Below the pieces are notes generated by a model. It was not told the DNA's origin and searched no databases. It saw nothing but the letters and a program-made list of their open reading frames with translations. Below are positions 17,141 through 26,096 of a stretch of 64,000 bases of DNA, in pieces. This DNA is from Glacieibacterium arshaanense (GTDB lineage Bacteria > Pseudomonadota > Alphaproteobacteria > Sphingomonadales > Sphingomonadaceae). Both the position numbers and the translations under genes were made by a program. Location of the stretch: NCBI RefSeq assembly GCF_004681125.1, contig NZ_SIHO01000002.1:846563-910562 (forward strand). Direction: 5' to 3'. Every line of letters begins with the position of its first letter. Position 1 is the stretch's first letter.

Positions 17141-17857
17141 TCAGCCGCCGAAGACCAGCGCGTCGGGGATGTAATAGACTTCGACAGTGCCGATGCGGAC
17201 GGTGGTGATGTCGCCGGCCTTGGTCGCCTTGATCGGCGTTGCGGAGTCGCTGCCGCTCGCCTTGCCGCCGGTAAAATAGATGCTGCGCTGGCCGCCATCG
17301 GGGGTGTTGAGCTCGACGGTGGCGTTGCCGCCGCCCTTGCGGATGACGCCGGCCTTGCACGCGCCGGTCTTGCCGCCGACCGAGGTGGTGCAGCTGATAT
17401 CGGCGGTGGCGTTGTATTTGGTGCCGGGCACCAGCGCATCGGTCGAGGCCTTGGCAGCGCTGCCGGTGACGCCGATGGTCAGTGTGTAGCTGGCGGTTTC
17501 ACCGCGGCGTGCGCTGGCACGCATCTGATAGACCTGGACCTTGTAGCGGCCGGTCGTCGGCAGCACCGTGGTGAACTTGTACGGGTCGGTCGAACCCAGC
17601 GAGATCGCCGTGTCATTGCCCGGCGCATAAACGTTCATTTCGACCGAGCCCTTGGTGGCTTTCAGCGTCACCGTCAGCGTCTGGCCGGCGCGCGCGTCGA
17701 TAGTGTAGCTGCGGTCCTGATCGCCCTTGATGCTGCCGGTCAGCGTTGCGGCGCTCTTGCCTTTGGCGAAAGTGACGGGGACGATCTGTTGTGCGGCGGC
17801 AGGCACGGCGAGCACCAGTCCGGCGGCGGCGAAGGCAGTGAGCACGGTTCTGATCAT
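17141..17857 (-). CDS. Exported PPC-like beta-sandwich protein
   Basis: A 238-residue secreted protein of unknown specific role. After a signal peptide (about 1-22) comes a beta-rich domain with GSIKGDQDRSYTIDARAGQ and a YKVQVYQMR strand, matching bacterial pre-peptidase C-terminal (PPC) domains. Residues 145-238 form a second small domain with CTTSVGGKTGAC. It ends 40 bases before the M13 peptidase gene and is probably co-transcribed with it, suggesting joint function in the periplasm or outside the cell. Confidence 0.7.
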   Translation of the reverse strand: MIRTVLTAFAAAGLVLAVPAAAQQIVPVTFAKGKSAATLTGSIKGDQDRSYTIDARAGQTLTVTLKATKGSVEMNVYAPGNDTAISLGSTDPYKFTTVLPTTGRYKVQVYQMRASARRGETASYTLTIGVTGSAAKASTDALVPGTKYNATADISCTTSVGGKTGACKAGVIRKGGGNATVELNTPDGGQRSIYFTGGKASGSDSATPIKATKAGDITTVRIGTVEVYYIPDALVFGG

Positions 17858-18053
17858 GACAGTCTCCGGTTGTGGTTCAGCAGCTGGAATCGCGATTTCA
17901 GTATGTCATCGTCAACTGGGACGCCCTGCCGCGCAATATACAATTTGCGGCGTTACGCGCTGCCGGCGTCGGGGGCTCGACCGTCACCGGCAGCGCGTTT
18001 GCAGGCAGTTTTGAGGCTGCCGACAACTCATTGGCGTAGGTCGCCATTCAAAC

Positions 18054-18461
18054 TCATTTCTTGGACGCCGCTGTTGCTTCGTCGGCGGCAGGCATGCCCT
18101 GGTTGGCATCACCCTGCGGGATGGAAATCAGCGTGACGCCTTCGGCGGCACCGACGACCCGACCCGCCTTGCCGTTGATGACGCTTGCCGCAGCGGCATC
18201 GAACGCGGCGCCCGGGCAGCCGACCAGAATTGCGCTGTCATCGAGATAGCTGGCAGTGAGCGGACTCTCGCCGAGACGCCGGCACGGATCGCCGGCATTG
18301 GGGAAGCCGTCACCGAACGGGCTGAGCGTGGCAGGCCAGACGAATGCCGTTGGCGCTGCGGCGGGCTTTTCGGAACTCGACGGGGCGGGCTGGCTGCAGG
18401 CCACGAGAAGCAGCGCCGGCAACAGACCGCAGCGGCGTCGCAACACTTGAGTCCATGCCAT
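18054..18461 (-). CDS. Hypothetical lipoprotein
   Basis: A short protein of about 135 residues, unrecognised. The N-terminus (MAWTQVLRRRCG then LLPALLLVACS) is a signal peptide ending in a lipobox, followed by a Ser/Pro/Ala linker. The rest contains a pair of cysteines (DPCRRLG and LVGCPG) and ends in a charged tail with no known domain. I prefer the ATG at 18461, with AGGGA upstream, to the in-frame ATG at 18482. Confidence 0.6.
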   Translation of the reverse strand: MAWTQVLRRRCGLLPALLLVACSQPAPSSSEKPAAAPTAFVWPATLSPFGDGFPNAGDPCRRLGESPLTASYLDDSAILVGCPGAAFDAAAASVINGKAGRVVGAAEGVTLISIPQGDANQGMPAADEATAASKK

Positions 18462-18540
18462 CGCACGTATCCCTGAGCCCATGTGCGGATTATGGCGCTA
18501 CGGTCGTTTGTAGCCTAGGTCGCGGCGCGCCAATTTTTGG

Positions 18541-19677
18541 TCAATTCGCGCCAAGCCGCGAGTGGAGGGCCTCAGTTGGTTGCATGGCGACCAGTCGCTC
18601 GCGCAGCCGGCCGGGGCTGTCGCCGAACCAGGCGCGACACTTTCGGCCGAAATTGCTCTGGTCGGTAAAGCCCAGCTGCTCGGCAATTTCGGGCATCGGC
18701 AACCGCGGTTTGGCGAGCAGGTCGAGCGCCCGGGCCTTGCGCGCGTCATCGACAATGGCGTGGTGCGTCGTGCCGGCGTGCGCCAGCGCGCGCACCAGCG
18801 AACGCGCCGAAATGCCCAGATGCCGTGCGGTCTCGGCGAGCAACGCGACATGGCCCCCGTCGAGCGCCGGCTCGACATGGGCACGGACGCGGCTGACCAG
18901 CGGCGCTGCCGTCAGCAGGCGAATGTCGGCGTCGCAGCGCGCCTCGCCCTCGGCCCAGGCGTGCGGGTCATGGTAGGGGCTTGGCATGTCGCCCCAGGGC
19001 GCCGGAATCGCCATGAAATTGTCATCGCCGCCGACCTCGATCGGGCAGCTGAAGCGCCCGGCCAGGACCAGCGGATCCGACACCGGAGCGCGTGCGAAAT
19101 GGATGCGGGCGTTGGCAATGCGGTCGCCGACGAAAGTTTCGACGATGCGGTGGATGGTCGCCAGCGCGATTTCGGTGGCGAGCGGTTCGATGCGGCCCAG
19201 CGGCACGATTGGACCGTAGCTGATGTGCAAGGCGTTGCCAGCGCGGCGGACGCTGCGCCGGTACCACGGCACGGCTGCATCGCCGTAACGCGCCACCAGA
19301 TTCAGCGCGGCGCGCAACGTCGGCGCATAGGGCACCGTCGATGCCAGATTGTCATCGGTGGGCATGCGGACACTGCGCGCGAAGCGGTTGGGCACGGCAA
19401 CCGCGGGTACCAGCCCGTGCATGTTGAAGTTGATGCGCAAGATGTCGCGCACCGGCAGAAAGCGCGGCAGTGGCCCGGTGCTGCCGGCAATTGACGTGCC
19501 CCGGCGGGTAAGTGCCGGATCACCGATATCGGCTTCATACTGCGCGATGACGGCGCGCGAGCCGAGTCGGTCGGCGACCGGCCCGAGCTGCGTCAGAATT
19601 TGCGCCAGTTCGGCTGCGGCGCCCGGATCCAAACCGGCGTCTGCGCCTGACGCGTTGGTGTGCGTACGGCTCCCCAA
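18541..19677 (-). CDS. AraC family transcriptional regulator
   Basis: A 378-residue regulator. Residues about 30-240 resemble the arabinose-binding-like ligand domain of AraC members that respond to fatty or aromatic compounds. The C-terminal AraC DNA-binding domain contains two helix-turn-helix units (ETARHLGISARSLVRALAH and IAEQLGFTDQSNFGRKCRAWFG). The probable start is a TTG at 19677, preceded by GAAGGG. It is separated by 80 bp from mprF upstream; its targets cannot be told from the sequence. Confidence 0.82.
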   Translation of the reverse strand: MGSRTHTNASGADAGLDPGAAAELAQILTQLGPVADRLGSRAVIAQYEADIGDPALTRRGTSIAGSTGPLPRFLPVRDILRINFNMHGLVPAVAVPNRFARSVRMPTDDNLASTVPYAPTLRAALNLVARYGDAAVPWYRRSVRRAGNALHISYGPIVPLGRIEPLATEIALATIHRIVETFVGDRIANARIHFARAPVSDPLVLAGRFSCPIEVGGDDNFMAIPAPWGDMPSPYHDPHAWAEGEARCDADIRLLTAAPLVSRVRAHVEPALDGGHVALLAETARHLGISARSLVRALAHAGTTHHAIVDDARKARALDLLAKPRLPMPEIAEQLGFTDQSNFGRKCRAWFGDSPGRLRERLVAMQPTEALHSRLGAN

Positions 19678-19758
19678 GTCACCCTTCTTTGCCCGCGGCG
19701 TTGCGCGTGGTTGAAGTGTTGCACGTACGGGAGCGCTGCGGCAAGGCCGCGTGGCGGT

Positions 19759-22440
19759 TCAGGCAGTATTGACCGACAAGCCGACGGGCACGACTTTGGG
19801 CGTCGACGGCGCCCGTTTGACCACGGCGGGCCGGCGGTTGCCGACTAGGTTCTGAAGGTCGATCAGCGCGCGTGCCATGCCGACGCCGTCGGGGCCGGCA
19901 ATGTAGCGGGGCGCCCACACCGGCGCGAATTTCTGTTTGTAGGCGCGCAGGCCTTCGAAGCCGTAGAGCGCCTCGCCGTGCCGGTAGAGGAAGGCACCGG
20001 CGCGCGCCCACAGCGGCGCCAGCCGCCGCGCTTCGATGCCCGACAGCGGCGCCAGACCGAGGTTGAACCACGCGAAGCCGTTGTCGTGCCCCCATTGCAT
20101 CAGCCGCACGAACAGGAAATCCATCGTGCCATAGGGCATGTCCGACGTGTGCCGCATCAGGTCGAGCGACAGTTCCTGCCGGCCGCTCGTGGTCCAGATA
20201 TTGGCGAACGCCACGATCCTGCCGCCCTGCCGGACGACGGCGACGTCGAAGTTTTCGAGATAGGCCGGATCGAAGGCGCCGACACTGAAGGCCTTTTCGG
20301 TGCTACGCTTTTCCAACAGCCAGGCGTCCGAGACCGACTGCAGTTCGGGGAGCAGCGCGGCGACATTGTGCGCACTGACGACGTCGAAGCTGGCGCCTTC
20401 GCGCGTTGCCCGGCGTTCGGCATAGCGCAGCGGCCGCGCGTTCGGGCCGTCGAGCGTGAAGCTTTGCAGATCGACGCGGGCTTCCTCGCCGTATTTGACC
20501 AGTTGCAGGCCGAGATCGATCGCCAGCGGCAATGCCTTGGGGCTGATCTGATACAGCAGTAGCCGGCCCTGCGCAGCATCGGCACGTTCGCGTAGTTGCC
20601 AGAGCAGGTCGGCCCAGCGCGGCTGCGGGCCGACGGGATCGCCCATGACAATCCAGCTTTGGCCCTGGATCTGGTACATGATGAAGGCATCGCCTTCGGG
20701 CGACAGCAGGAAGCGCTTGTCGCCGGTCAAGGCCAGCATCGCATAGGTCTGATCGGTGGCGGCGAGGATGGCGGCAACCTGCGGCGGCGTTGCGGCTTCG
20801 CCCTCCGCAGCGGCGACGGCAGGGCGGAACAACCGGACGAACGCGATGGCGGACAGGAAGACCGCAATGGCAAACGAGGCGCGCAGGAAGCGCGAGGCGT
20901 CGCTGCCCCAGGCGATCTGCCACCAGAGTTCGTTGTCGTAGTCGACATGCTTGTAGGCGAAGAACCCGATCGCCAGCGATAGCGCGATGACGACGCCGAT
21001 CGCCAGCAGCCAGCCCGGCGAGAATATCGCGGTGGTCAGCGTGGTGCGCCGGTAGAAGGCACCGCGCGTCCAATGCAATAACAGCGCAATGACCCCGAGC
21101 AGCAGCGCTTCCTCGTAATCGACGCCCTTGACGAGCGAAAATATGATGCCGGCGACGAGCAGCGCGCGGGTCAGGATGAACGCCGCATCGAGGCGGCGAT
21201 ATAGCGCCGGGGCGAGCAGCAGCAGCGCGGTGCCGACCAGACTTGCGGCGATGTGCGAGGCTTCGACGAACGGCAGCGGCACCACCGCGCGCAGCCAATG
21301 CAGCCGGCTGGTTTCGGCCGGTAGCGCGCCCGACACCAACAGGATGGCGCCGCCAACGAAGACCAGTGCGGCGAGCAGGACGGGGGTGACCGTGCCGGCA
21401 ATCGATTCGGCGGTTTCGATGGCGCGCGTCAGCGGCAGCCGCCAACGGCTGCCTTCACGCACCGCGACCAGCAGCGCGGCAATGAACAGCGGCAGCAGGT
21501 AATAGATCGCGCGGTAGGCGATCAGCGCTGCGAGCAACCCCGATTTGTCGACATCGGGGACGGCGGCGAGGATGACCGCTTCAAAAACGCCGACCCCGCC
21601 GGGAACATGGCTGGCGAGCGCGACGACAAGCGCCAGCGCATAGCCAAGGAACAGCGCCGGAAACGCCACTGCACCTGGGTCGGGCAACAGCACCCACAGC
21701 GCTGCGCTGGCGGCGGCGAGATCGACCACTGCGACGCCCAGCAGCGCGAGTGCGTGCGGCAGGATCGGTAGCGGCAGTGACCAGCGCCCGAGGTGCACGA
21801 CACGGCCCGGTCGGCGGCTGTAGAAAAGCAATGCCGCTGTCACGACCAGCGCCGCGCCGCCGGCAAGGCGCTGCGCAATGACAGGCAGCGCGAAGCCGGC
21901 GATCGTCATGTCGCCGGGGTGGACGAGCAGCGCGATGCCCGCGAGCACGCCGACGCCGGCCCAGAAGGTCATTGTCGCGGTGGCGATGATACGCGCGATA
22001 TCGGCCGCCGACAGCCCGGCGCCGCTGTAGATGCGGTAGCGCGCCGACCCACCGGTCAGCGGACCGAGCCCGAAATTATGGCTGACGGTGTAGCTGACGA
22101 ATGATGCCAGTGCCGCCGTCCGCCACGGCAGCGGCCGGCCGATGACGCGCAGCGCGAAGACGTCGTAGAGCGTCAGGGTCAGGTAGCTCAGCCCGGTCAG
22201 CGCCAGCGCGGCGGCGAGCTGGGTGGGCCGGATCGCAGCAAAGGCGGCGCGCACGTCGCCCGGATGGACTTCGGTCAGCAGCCGGTGGATGGCGAAAAAG
22301 CCCAGTGCCGCCAGCGCCAGTACCGCGAACAGCAGCAGCGCGCTGCGGTAGCGGCGCAGGCCGTGACCGACTGGTAATATTCGCGCGTTCAATGGATGGG
22401 TTCCGGTGGTCTGTGCTGCGTCACGGTTTGACGTTGGCAT
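19759..22440 (-). CDS. mprF: Bifunctional lysylphosphatidylglycerol flippase/synthetase MprF
   Basis: An inner-membrane protein of about 893 residues that uses aminoacyl-tRNA to add an amino acid (usually lysine) to phosphatidylglycerol and flips the product outward, lowering surface charge. The N-terminal half has many membrane segments typical of the flippase domain. The C-terminal third (about 560-870) is the GNAT-like DUF2156 synthase domain, with QGQSWIVMGDPVG and the EGLRAYKQKFAPVW block near the end. The ATG at 22440 overlaps the upstream VirJ-like gene by 20 bases; an ATG at 22461 is in frame. The pairing matches the lpiA-atvA arrangement of rhizobia. Confidence 0.88.
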   Translation of the reverse strand: MPTSNRDAAQTTGTHPLNARILPVGHGLRRYRSALLLFAVLALAALGFFAIHRLLTEVHPGDVRAAFAAIRPTQLAAALALTGLSYLTLTLYDVFALRVIGRPLPWRTAALASFVSYTVSHNFGLGPLTGGSARYRIYSGAGLSAADIARIIATATMTFWAGVGVLAGIALLVHPGDMTIAGFALPVIAQRLAGGAALVVTAALLFYSRRPGRVVHLGRWSLPLPILPHALALLGVAVVDLAAASAALWVLLPDPGAVAFPALFLGYALALVVALASHVPGGVGVFEAVILAAVPDVDKSGLLAALIAYRAIYYLLPLFIAALLVAVREGSRWRLPLTRAIETAESIAGTVTPVLLAALVFVGGAILLVSGALPAETSRLHWLRAVVPLPFVEASHIAASLVGTALLLLAPALYRRLDAAFILTRALLVAGIIFSLVKGVDYEEALLLGVIALLLHWTRGAFYRRTTLTTAIFSPGWLLAIGVVIALSLAIGFFAYKHVDYDNELWWQIAWGSDASRFLRASFAIAVFLSAIAFVRLFRPAVAAAEGEAATPPQVAAILAATDQTYAMLALTGDKRFLLSPEGDAFIMYQIQGQSWIVMGDPVGPQPRWADLLWQLRERADAAQGRLLLYQISPKALPLAIDLGLQLVKYGEEARVDLQSFTLDGPNARPLRYAERRATREGASFDVVSAHNVAALLPELQSVSDAWLLEKRSTEKAFSVGAFDPAYLENFDVAVVRQGGRIVAFANIWTTSGRQELSLDLMRHTSDMPYGTMDFLFVRLMQWGHDNGFAWFNLGLAPLSGIEARRLAPLWARAGAFLYRHGEALYGFEGLRAYKQKFAPVWAPRYIAGPDGVGMARALIDLQNLVGNRRPAVVKRAPSTPKVVPVGLSVNTA

Positions 22441-23131
22441 TCGCCGCTTCGATGGCTGCAATCAACTGCTTGTACACCGCCGCGGCGTTGCGGTCGAGCA
22501 AATGCCCGCCCGGCATGGCGATGCGCCGGACGTTGGGCTGGTTCAGTGCCGGGCACAGGCTATGGTCTTCCTGTGCGCCGCTGATGCACAGCACCGGCAC
22601 CCAGTTCAACGCGCGTGCCGCCGGCGCCGCATCGAACGCCGGTTCGTTCCTGGTGAAAATTTCCGCCGGCGAAGCCTTGTAGGTGATGGTTTCGCTTGGC
22701 ACGATCAGCCCGACCAGCATGACGTTCGGGCGCAGCGCCGCGGGCAGGCCATCGAGGCCGGTCGGCAGCACATCGGCGCCGAACGATTGGCCGATCAGCA
22801 CGACCCGCTTGATGCCGGGCAGTGCCAGCGCCTTGCGGGTGACCGCTTCGACCATGGTGACGACTTCGGTGGGCGTGCGGCGGGTTTTGAAGAAGGCGAG
22901 CGAGTTGAAGCCGACGACGGGAATGCCGTCGGCAGCGAGGCTCTTGGCGAGTTCGCCGCCCATGCCGGCATTGAGGCCCATGTCGCTCGACAATACCACG
23001 GCGGCGACGCCGGCATGGCCGGCAGCCGTAGCGTGCGTGGACGCTGCCGGGTACATCTCGATGGTTGGCCCGCCGAAATAGCCGAAGCCGCTGAAAATTG
23101 CGGCGGCGGAGGCCAAAGCAAGCAGCGACAT
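22421..23131 (-). CDS. Periplasmic VirJ/AcvB-like alpha/beta hydrolase
   Basis: A 236-residue exported alpha/beta hydrolase. A signal segment (MSLLALASAAAIFSGFGYF) is followed by the VirJ/AcvB-type domain, with the nucleophile motif IGQSFGAD near residue 120 and a C-terminal PGGHLLD supplying the catalytic His. In Agrobacterium and Rhizobium, AcvB/AtvA hydrolyses lysyl-phosphatidylglycerol made by the adjacent MprF homologue; the same activity is inferred here. It has only the single hydrolase domain, like VirJ. The ATG at 23131 has AAGGT nine bases upstream. Its stop overlaps the mprF start. Confidence 0.72.
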   Translation of the reverse strand: MSLLALASAAAIFSGFGYFGGPTIEMYPAASTHATAAGHAGVAAVVLSSDMGLNAGMGGELAKSLAADGIPVVGFNSLAFFKTRRTPTEVVTMVEAVTRKALALPGIKRVVLIGQSFGADVLPTGLDGLPAALRPNVMLVGLIVPSETITYKASPAEIFTRNEPAFDAAPAARALNWVPVLCISGAQEDHSLCPALNQPNVRRIAMPGGHLLDRNAAAVYKQLIAAIEAANANVKP

Positions 23132-23272
23132 GGGCGAGACCTTTACGTCAAAGCTTCGGGCGCATCTGACCGATACGATTCGCACGGGCGTGACCGGACC
23201 GCGTCAGCGCCCGACCACCCTAGCGACAGCCGACATTAATCGCCGATGTCTGGAGCCGTGCCGTGTCGGGGG

Positions 23273-24493
23273 TCAGGCTGCGCCGAGCGGCAGCCCGACA
23301 GCCTTGGCGGCGGCTTCGAAGCGTTCCAGCACGGTGGCGGCCTGCGCGTCGGTGTGCTCGGCGCACAAAGAGCATCGCAGCAGGAACACGCCCATCGGCG
23401 TTGCCGGCGGGCGCGACATGTTGACGTAGACGCCGAGTTCGAGCAGCGCCTGCCACATTCGCACAGTCATTTCCTGATCGGGCATCAGCACCGAAATGAT
23501 GGCGCTTTGCGGCGTGTCGGTGGCGAGCTTGAAGCCCTTGGCAATCAGCCCGGCGTGGAGCGTGCGGGTGATTTTCCACAGCCGCTCGGCCTTGGCCGGG
23601 CCGTCGCTCATCAGCTTGCGGATCGACGTCGCGGCACACGCCATGACCGCGGGTGGCAGCGATGCGGTGAAGGTATAGGGGCGGCAGACGAGGCGCAGGA
23701 TTTCGAACTTCGGGTGGTTTGACACGCAGAAGCCGCCGACGGTGCCGACCGATTTGGAGAAGGTGCCGACGATGAAATCGACATCGGCCTCGACACCGAC
23801 AGCTTCGGTGACGCCGCGGCCATGTTTGCCGAAGAACCCCATCGCATGGGCTTCGTCGACGAGCACCATCGCGCCGTGTTTCTTGGCGACCGCGACCAGT
23901 TCGGCGAGCGGCGCGATGTCGCCGAGCATCGAATAGACGCCTTCGAGTACGACAAGCTTGCCGGCTTCGGGCGGCAGCCGGCCAAGGCGCTTGTCGAGAT
24001 CTTCGACGCTGTTGTGGCGGAAGCGCACGATATCGGCGTTGCCCATCGCGCAGCCATCATAGATCGACGCATGGCTGTCGGCGTCCAAGATGACATAATC
24101 GCCGCGCCCGGCCAGCGTCGACACCATGCCGAGGTTGGCCTGGTAGCCGGTCGAAAACACCATCGCGTGGCTGGTGCCGTAGTAATCCTTGAGCGCGTTC
24201 TCGCAGTCGCGGTGCGCGCCGTAGGTGCCGTTGAGCACGCGGCTGCCGGTGGTGCCGGCGCCGAACTTGGTCAGCGCCTCGACGCCGGCGGCGATCACGT
24301 CCTTGTCGAACGTCATGCCCATGTAGTTGTAGGTGCCGAGCAGGATCGTCTCGCGGCCGTTGATGATAGCTTCGGTCGGCGAGCGCACCGCGTCCATGAC
24401 GATCGCGAATGGATCGGCGACGCCGGTGTCGAGTAGCGCCTGGCGCTCGGCGATGATCGGGTTGAACTTGTCGAAAAGGTCGGATTTCGTCAC
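23273..24493 (-). CDS. spt: Serine palmitoyltransferase (sphingoid base synthesis)
   Basis: A cytoplasmic PLP enzyme that condenses L-serine with an acyl thioester to give 3-ketosphinganine, the first step of sphingolipid synthesis. The 406-residue protein is an alpha-oxoamine synthase with ADSHASIYDG, VDEAHAMGFFGKHGRG and TFSKSVGTVGG, the last carrying the PLP lysine at about residue 247. The adjacent acyl-carrier-protein gene, six bases upstream, separates it from KBL and ALAS relatives and supports the SPT call. The start is GTG at 24493 after an AAGGA. Together with acpR and the genes at 26.1-29.0 kb it forms a sphingolipid cluster. Confidence 0.88.
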   Translation of the reverse strand: MTKSDLFDKFNPIIAERQALLDTGVADPFAIVMDAVRSPTEAIINGRETILLGTYNYMGMTFDKDVIAAGVEALTKFGAGTTGSRVLNGTYGAHRDCENALKDYYGTSHAMVFSTGYQANLGMVSTLAGRGDYVILDADSHASIYDGCAMGNADIVRFRHNSVEDLDKRLGRLPPEAGKLVVLEGVYSMLGDIAPLAELVAVAKKHGAMVLVDEAHAMGFFGKHGRGVTEAVGVEADVDFIVGTFSKSVGTVGGFCVSNHPKFEILRLVCRPYTFTASLPPAVMACAATSIRKLMSDGPAKAERLWKITRTLHAGLIAKGFKLATDTPQSAIISVLMPDQEMTVRMWQALLELGVYVNMSRPPATPMGVFLLRCSLCAEHTDAQAATVLERFEAAAKAVGLPLGAA

Positions 24494-24499
24494 TTGTGC

Positions 24500-24745
24500 T
24501 CAGTCCTTGACCAGCTTGGCAATGGCATCGGTGAGCTGGCCGATGGTTTCGAGTTCAGGCAGCAAATTCAGCGGGATAACAATGTCCCATTCGTCTTCCA
24601 TATTTGCGACGAGGTCCATCACCGTCAGCGAATCCATCTCGATATCGTCCGAAAAGCTGGTGGCTTCGGTCAGCGCGATCTTCTTCGGGTTGAACGGTTC
24701 GATCAACTCGATGATGCGCGCATAGAGCGCGGCGCGGTTCGACAT
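24500..24745 (-). CDS. acpR: Acyl carrier protein for sphingolipid synthesis
   Basis: An 81-residue ACP. Ser39 in the DSLTVMDLV motif is the phosphopantetheine site, in an acidic helix-rich protein (DDIEMDSLT). Being directly upstream of spt, it probably delivers the acyl chain for 3-ketosphinganine synthesis, as AcpR does in Caulobacter. Much longer in-frame extension toward 25420 is antisense to the exported M23-like gene and is not real. The ATG at 24745 has AGGAGCACCCC upstream. It diverges from the exported M23-like gene at 24909. Confidence 0.85.
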   Translation of the reverse strand: MSNRAALYARIIELIEPFNPKKIALTEATSFSDDIEMDSLTVMDLVANMEDEWDIVIPLNLLPELETIGQLTDAIAKLVKD

Positions 24746-24908
24746 GGGGTGCTCCTGACTGACTGATGCGCGCTTTGGCAGGACAATATGGTGAGACTTT
24801 GGCCGAGGCGTGGGTTTTTGCGGGGGAAGGGCTAGCGTGACGCCAGCACGGCCATTGAAACGAGTGCGCGCGCTGCTAGACTTTGTGTCATCAGCAGGGG
24901 AGAGCTCG

Positions 24909-26066
24909 ATGGGCCGCAACCTTTTTGCCACTGTCTTTGCCGCGAGCTTGGCGATCGCCGCCGCACCGACGCACGCAGTCGAAATCCGGTTGTGCGAGCA
25001 TGAAATGCGCACGGCGCCGCTGAGCGACGAGCGTGGCGTGCAATCGATGCTGCTGCAGCGCTTTGCCGTCGTCAACACCGGCAATAGTCCGGTCACGCTG
25101 ACCGGTGTCAGTTTCAATCTGCTCGACAAGCAGGAACGCCGCGATTCGCGCTGGCTAGCGGCCGCCGATGTGGCGCGGGCCGCGAAGCAGGCGCCGCAGG
25201 TCACCATGCTGGCCCAGATTTTCCCGGCACAGTTCTGCAACGGCAAGATGCTGGCGGGTACCAAACTCGCCACCACCGACACGCTCGCGCCGGGCGAGGC
25301 GGTGGTATTCATGTACCAGCCGTTTGTCTGGAAGGGCGCGCGCGACGGGCTGGAAATCATTGCGGAGACCAGGTTGGGCGCGTTGGCGAAGACCGACCGG
25401 ATCGTGCTGCCGATCACCACGGCGACATCGAAGACGCAGGCGCTGTTTCCTGTCGCCGGCCGCAGCTTCGCCGCAGTCGGTGCCAGCTTTCACACGCCGC
25501 ACCGCTGGGCGAGTATCGAGGAATTCGCCTATGATATCCTGATGATGACTGGCAATACCACGACCTACAGCGGGACCGGGACGAAGCTTGCCGACTATGC
25601 CGTGTTCGGCAAGCCGGTGCGCGCCGTCGCTGACGGCAAGGTGGTGGCGGCGGTCGGCAATGGTGCCGACAATGTCGCAATGCTCAAACGGCCGGGCGAA
25701 ACCGACGAAGCCTATATGGTCCGATTGCAGCAGGGGCAGATGGCGCTGCTCGCCAAGGGCATGGCCGCCGTGCTCGGCAACCATGTGGTGATCGATCATG
25801 GCAACGGTGAGTTTTCGATCTATGCGCATCTGAAGCAGGGCAGCGTGGCGGTGGCGCCCGGTGCGATGGTCAAGGCGGGCGAGTCCATCGGTGCCGTCGG
25901 CAGTTCGGGCAATTCGACCGAGCCGCACCTGCATTTTCAAATCTGCGACGGTCCCGACATTGGCAGCTGCCAGCCGATACCCATCAGCTTCATCGACTAC
26001 CGTCTGCCGTTCGAACTCGCGCCACGTACCATCCAGTCTGGGGACATCGTCGAGACGGTGAAATAG
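24909..26066 (+). CDS. Secreted M23 family peptidase
   Basis: An exported protein of 385 residues: signal peptide at about 1-21 (MGRNLFATVFAASLAIAAAPTHA), a beta-rich middle part containing CEHEMRTAP, and a C-terminal LytM/M23 domain. Near residue 290 is HVVIDHGNGEFSIYAHL and near 335 EPHLHFQICDG, the usual C-terminal histidine motif. The first M23 zinc His/Asp motif is not clearly visible, so activity is uncertain. The ATG at 24909 follows AGGGGAGAG. It is the only plus-strand gene within the sphingolipid cluster, pointing away from acpR and towards cerR. Confidence 0.78.
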   Translation: MGRNLFATVFAASLAIAAAPTHAVEIRLCEHEMRTAPLSDERGVQSMLLQRFAVVNTGNSPVTLTGVSFNLLDKQERRDSRWLAAADVARAAKQAPQVTMLAQIFPAQFCNGKMLAGTKLATTDTLAPGEAVVFMYQPFVWKGARDGLEIIAETRLGALAKTDRIVLPITTATSKTQALFPVAGRSFAAVGASFHTPHRWASIEEFAYDILMMTGNTTTYSGTGTKLADYAVFGKPVRAVADGKVVAAVGNGADNVAMLKRPGETDEAYMVRLQQGQMALLAKGMAAVLGNHVVIDHGNGEFSIYAHLKQGSVAVAPGAMVKAGESIGAVGSSGNSTEPHLHFQICDGPDIGSCQPIPISFIDYRLPFELAPRTIQSGDIVETVK

Positions 26067-26096
26067 TCCGGCTTCGCGTCTGACCGCCGCAGGCGC

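Noticed and set aside
24746-25420. N-terminal extension of acpR to 25420
   Set aside because: Antisense to the exported M23-like gene; the ACP domain begins at 24745 with a good ribosome binding site.
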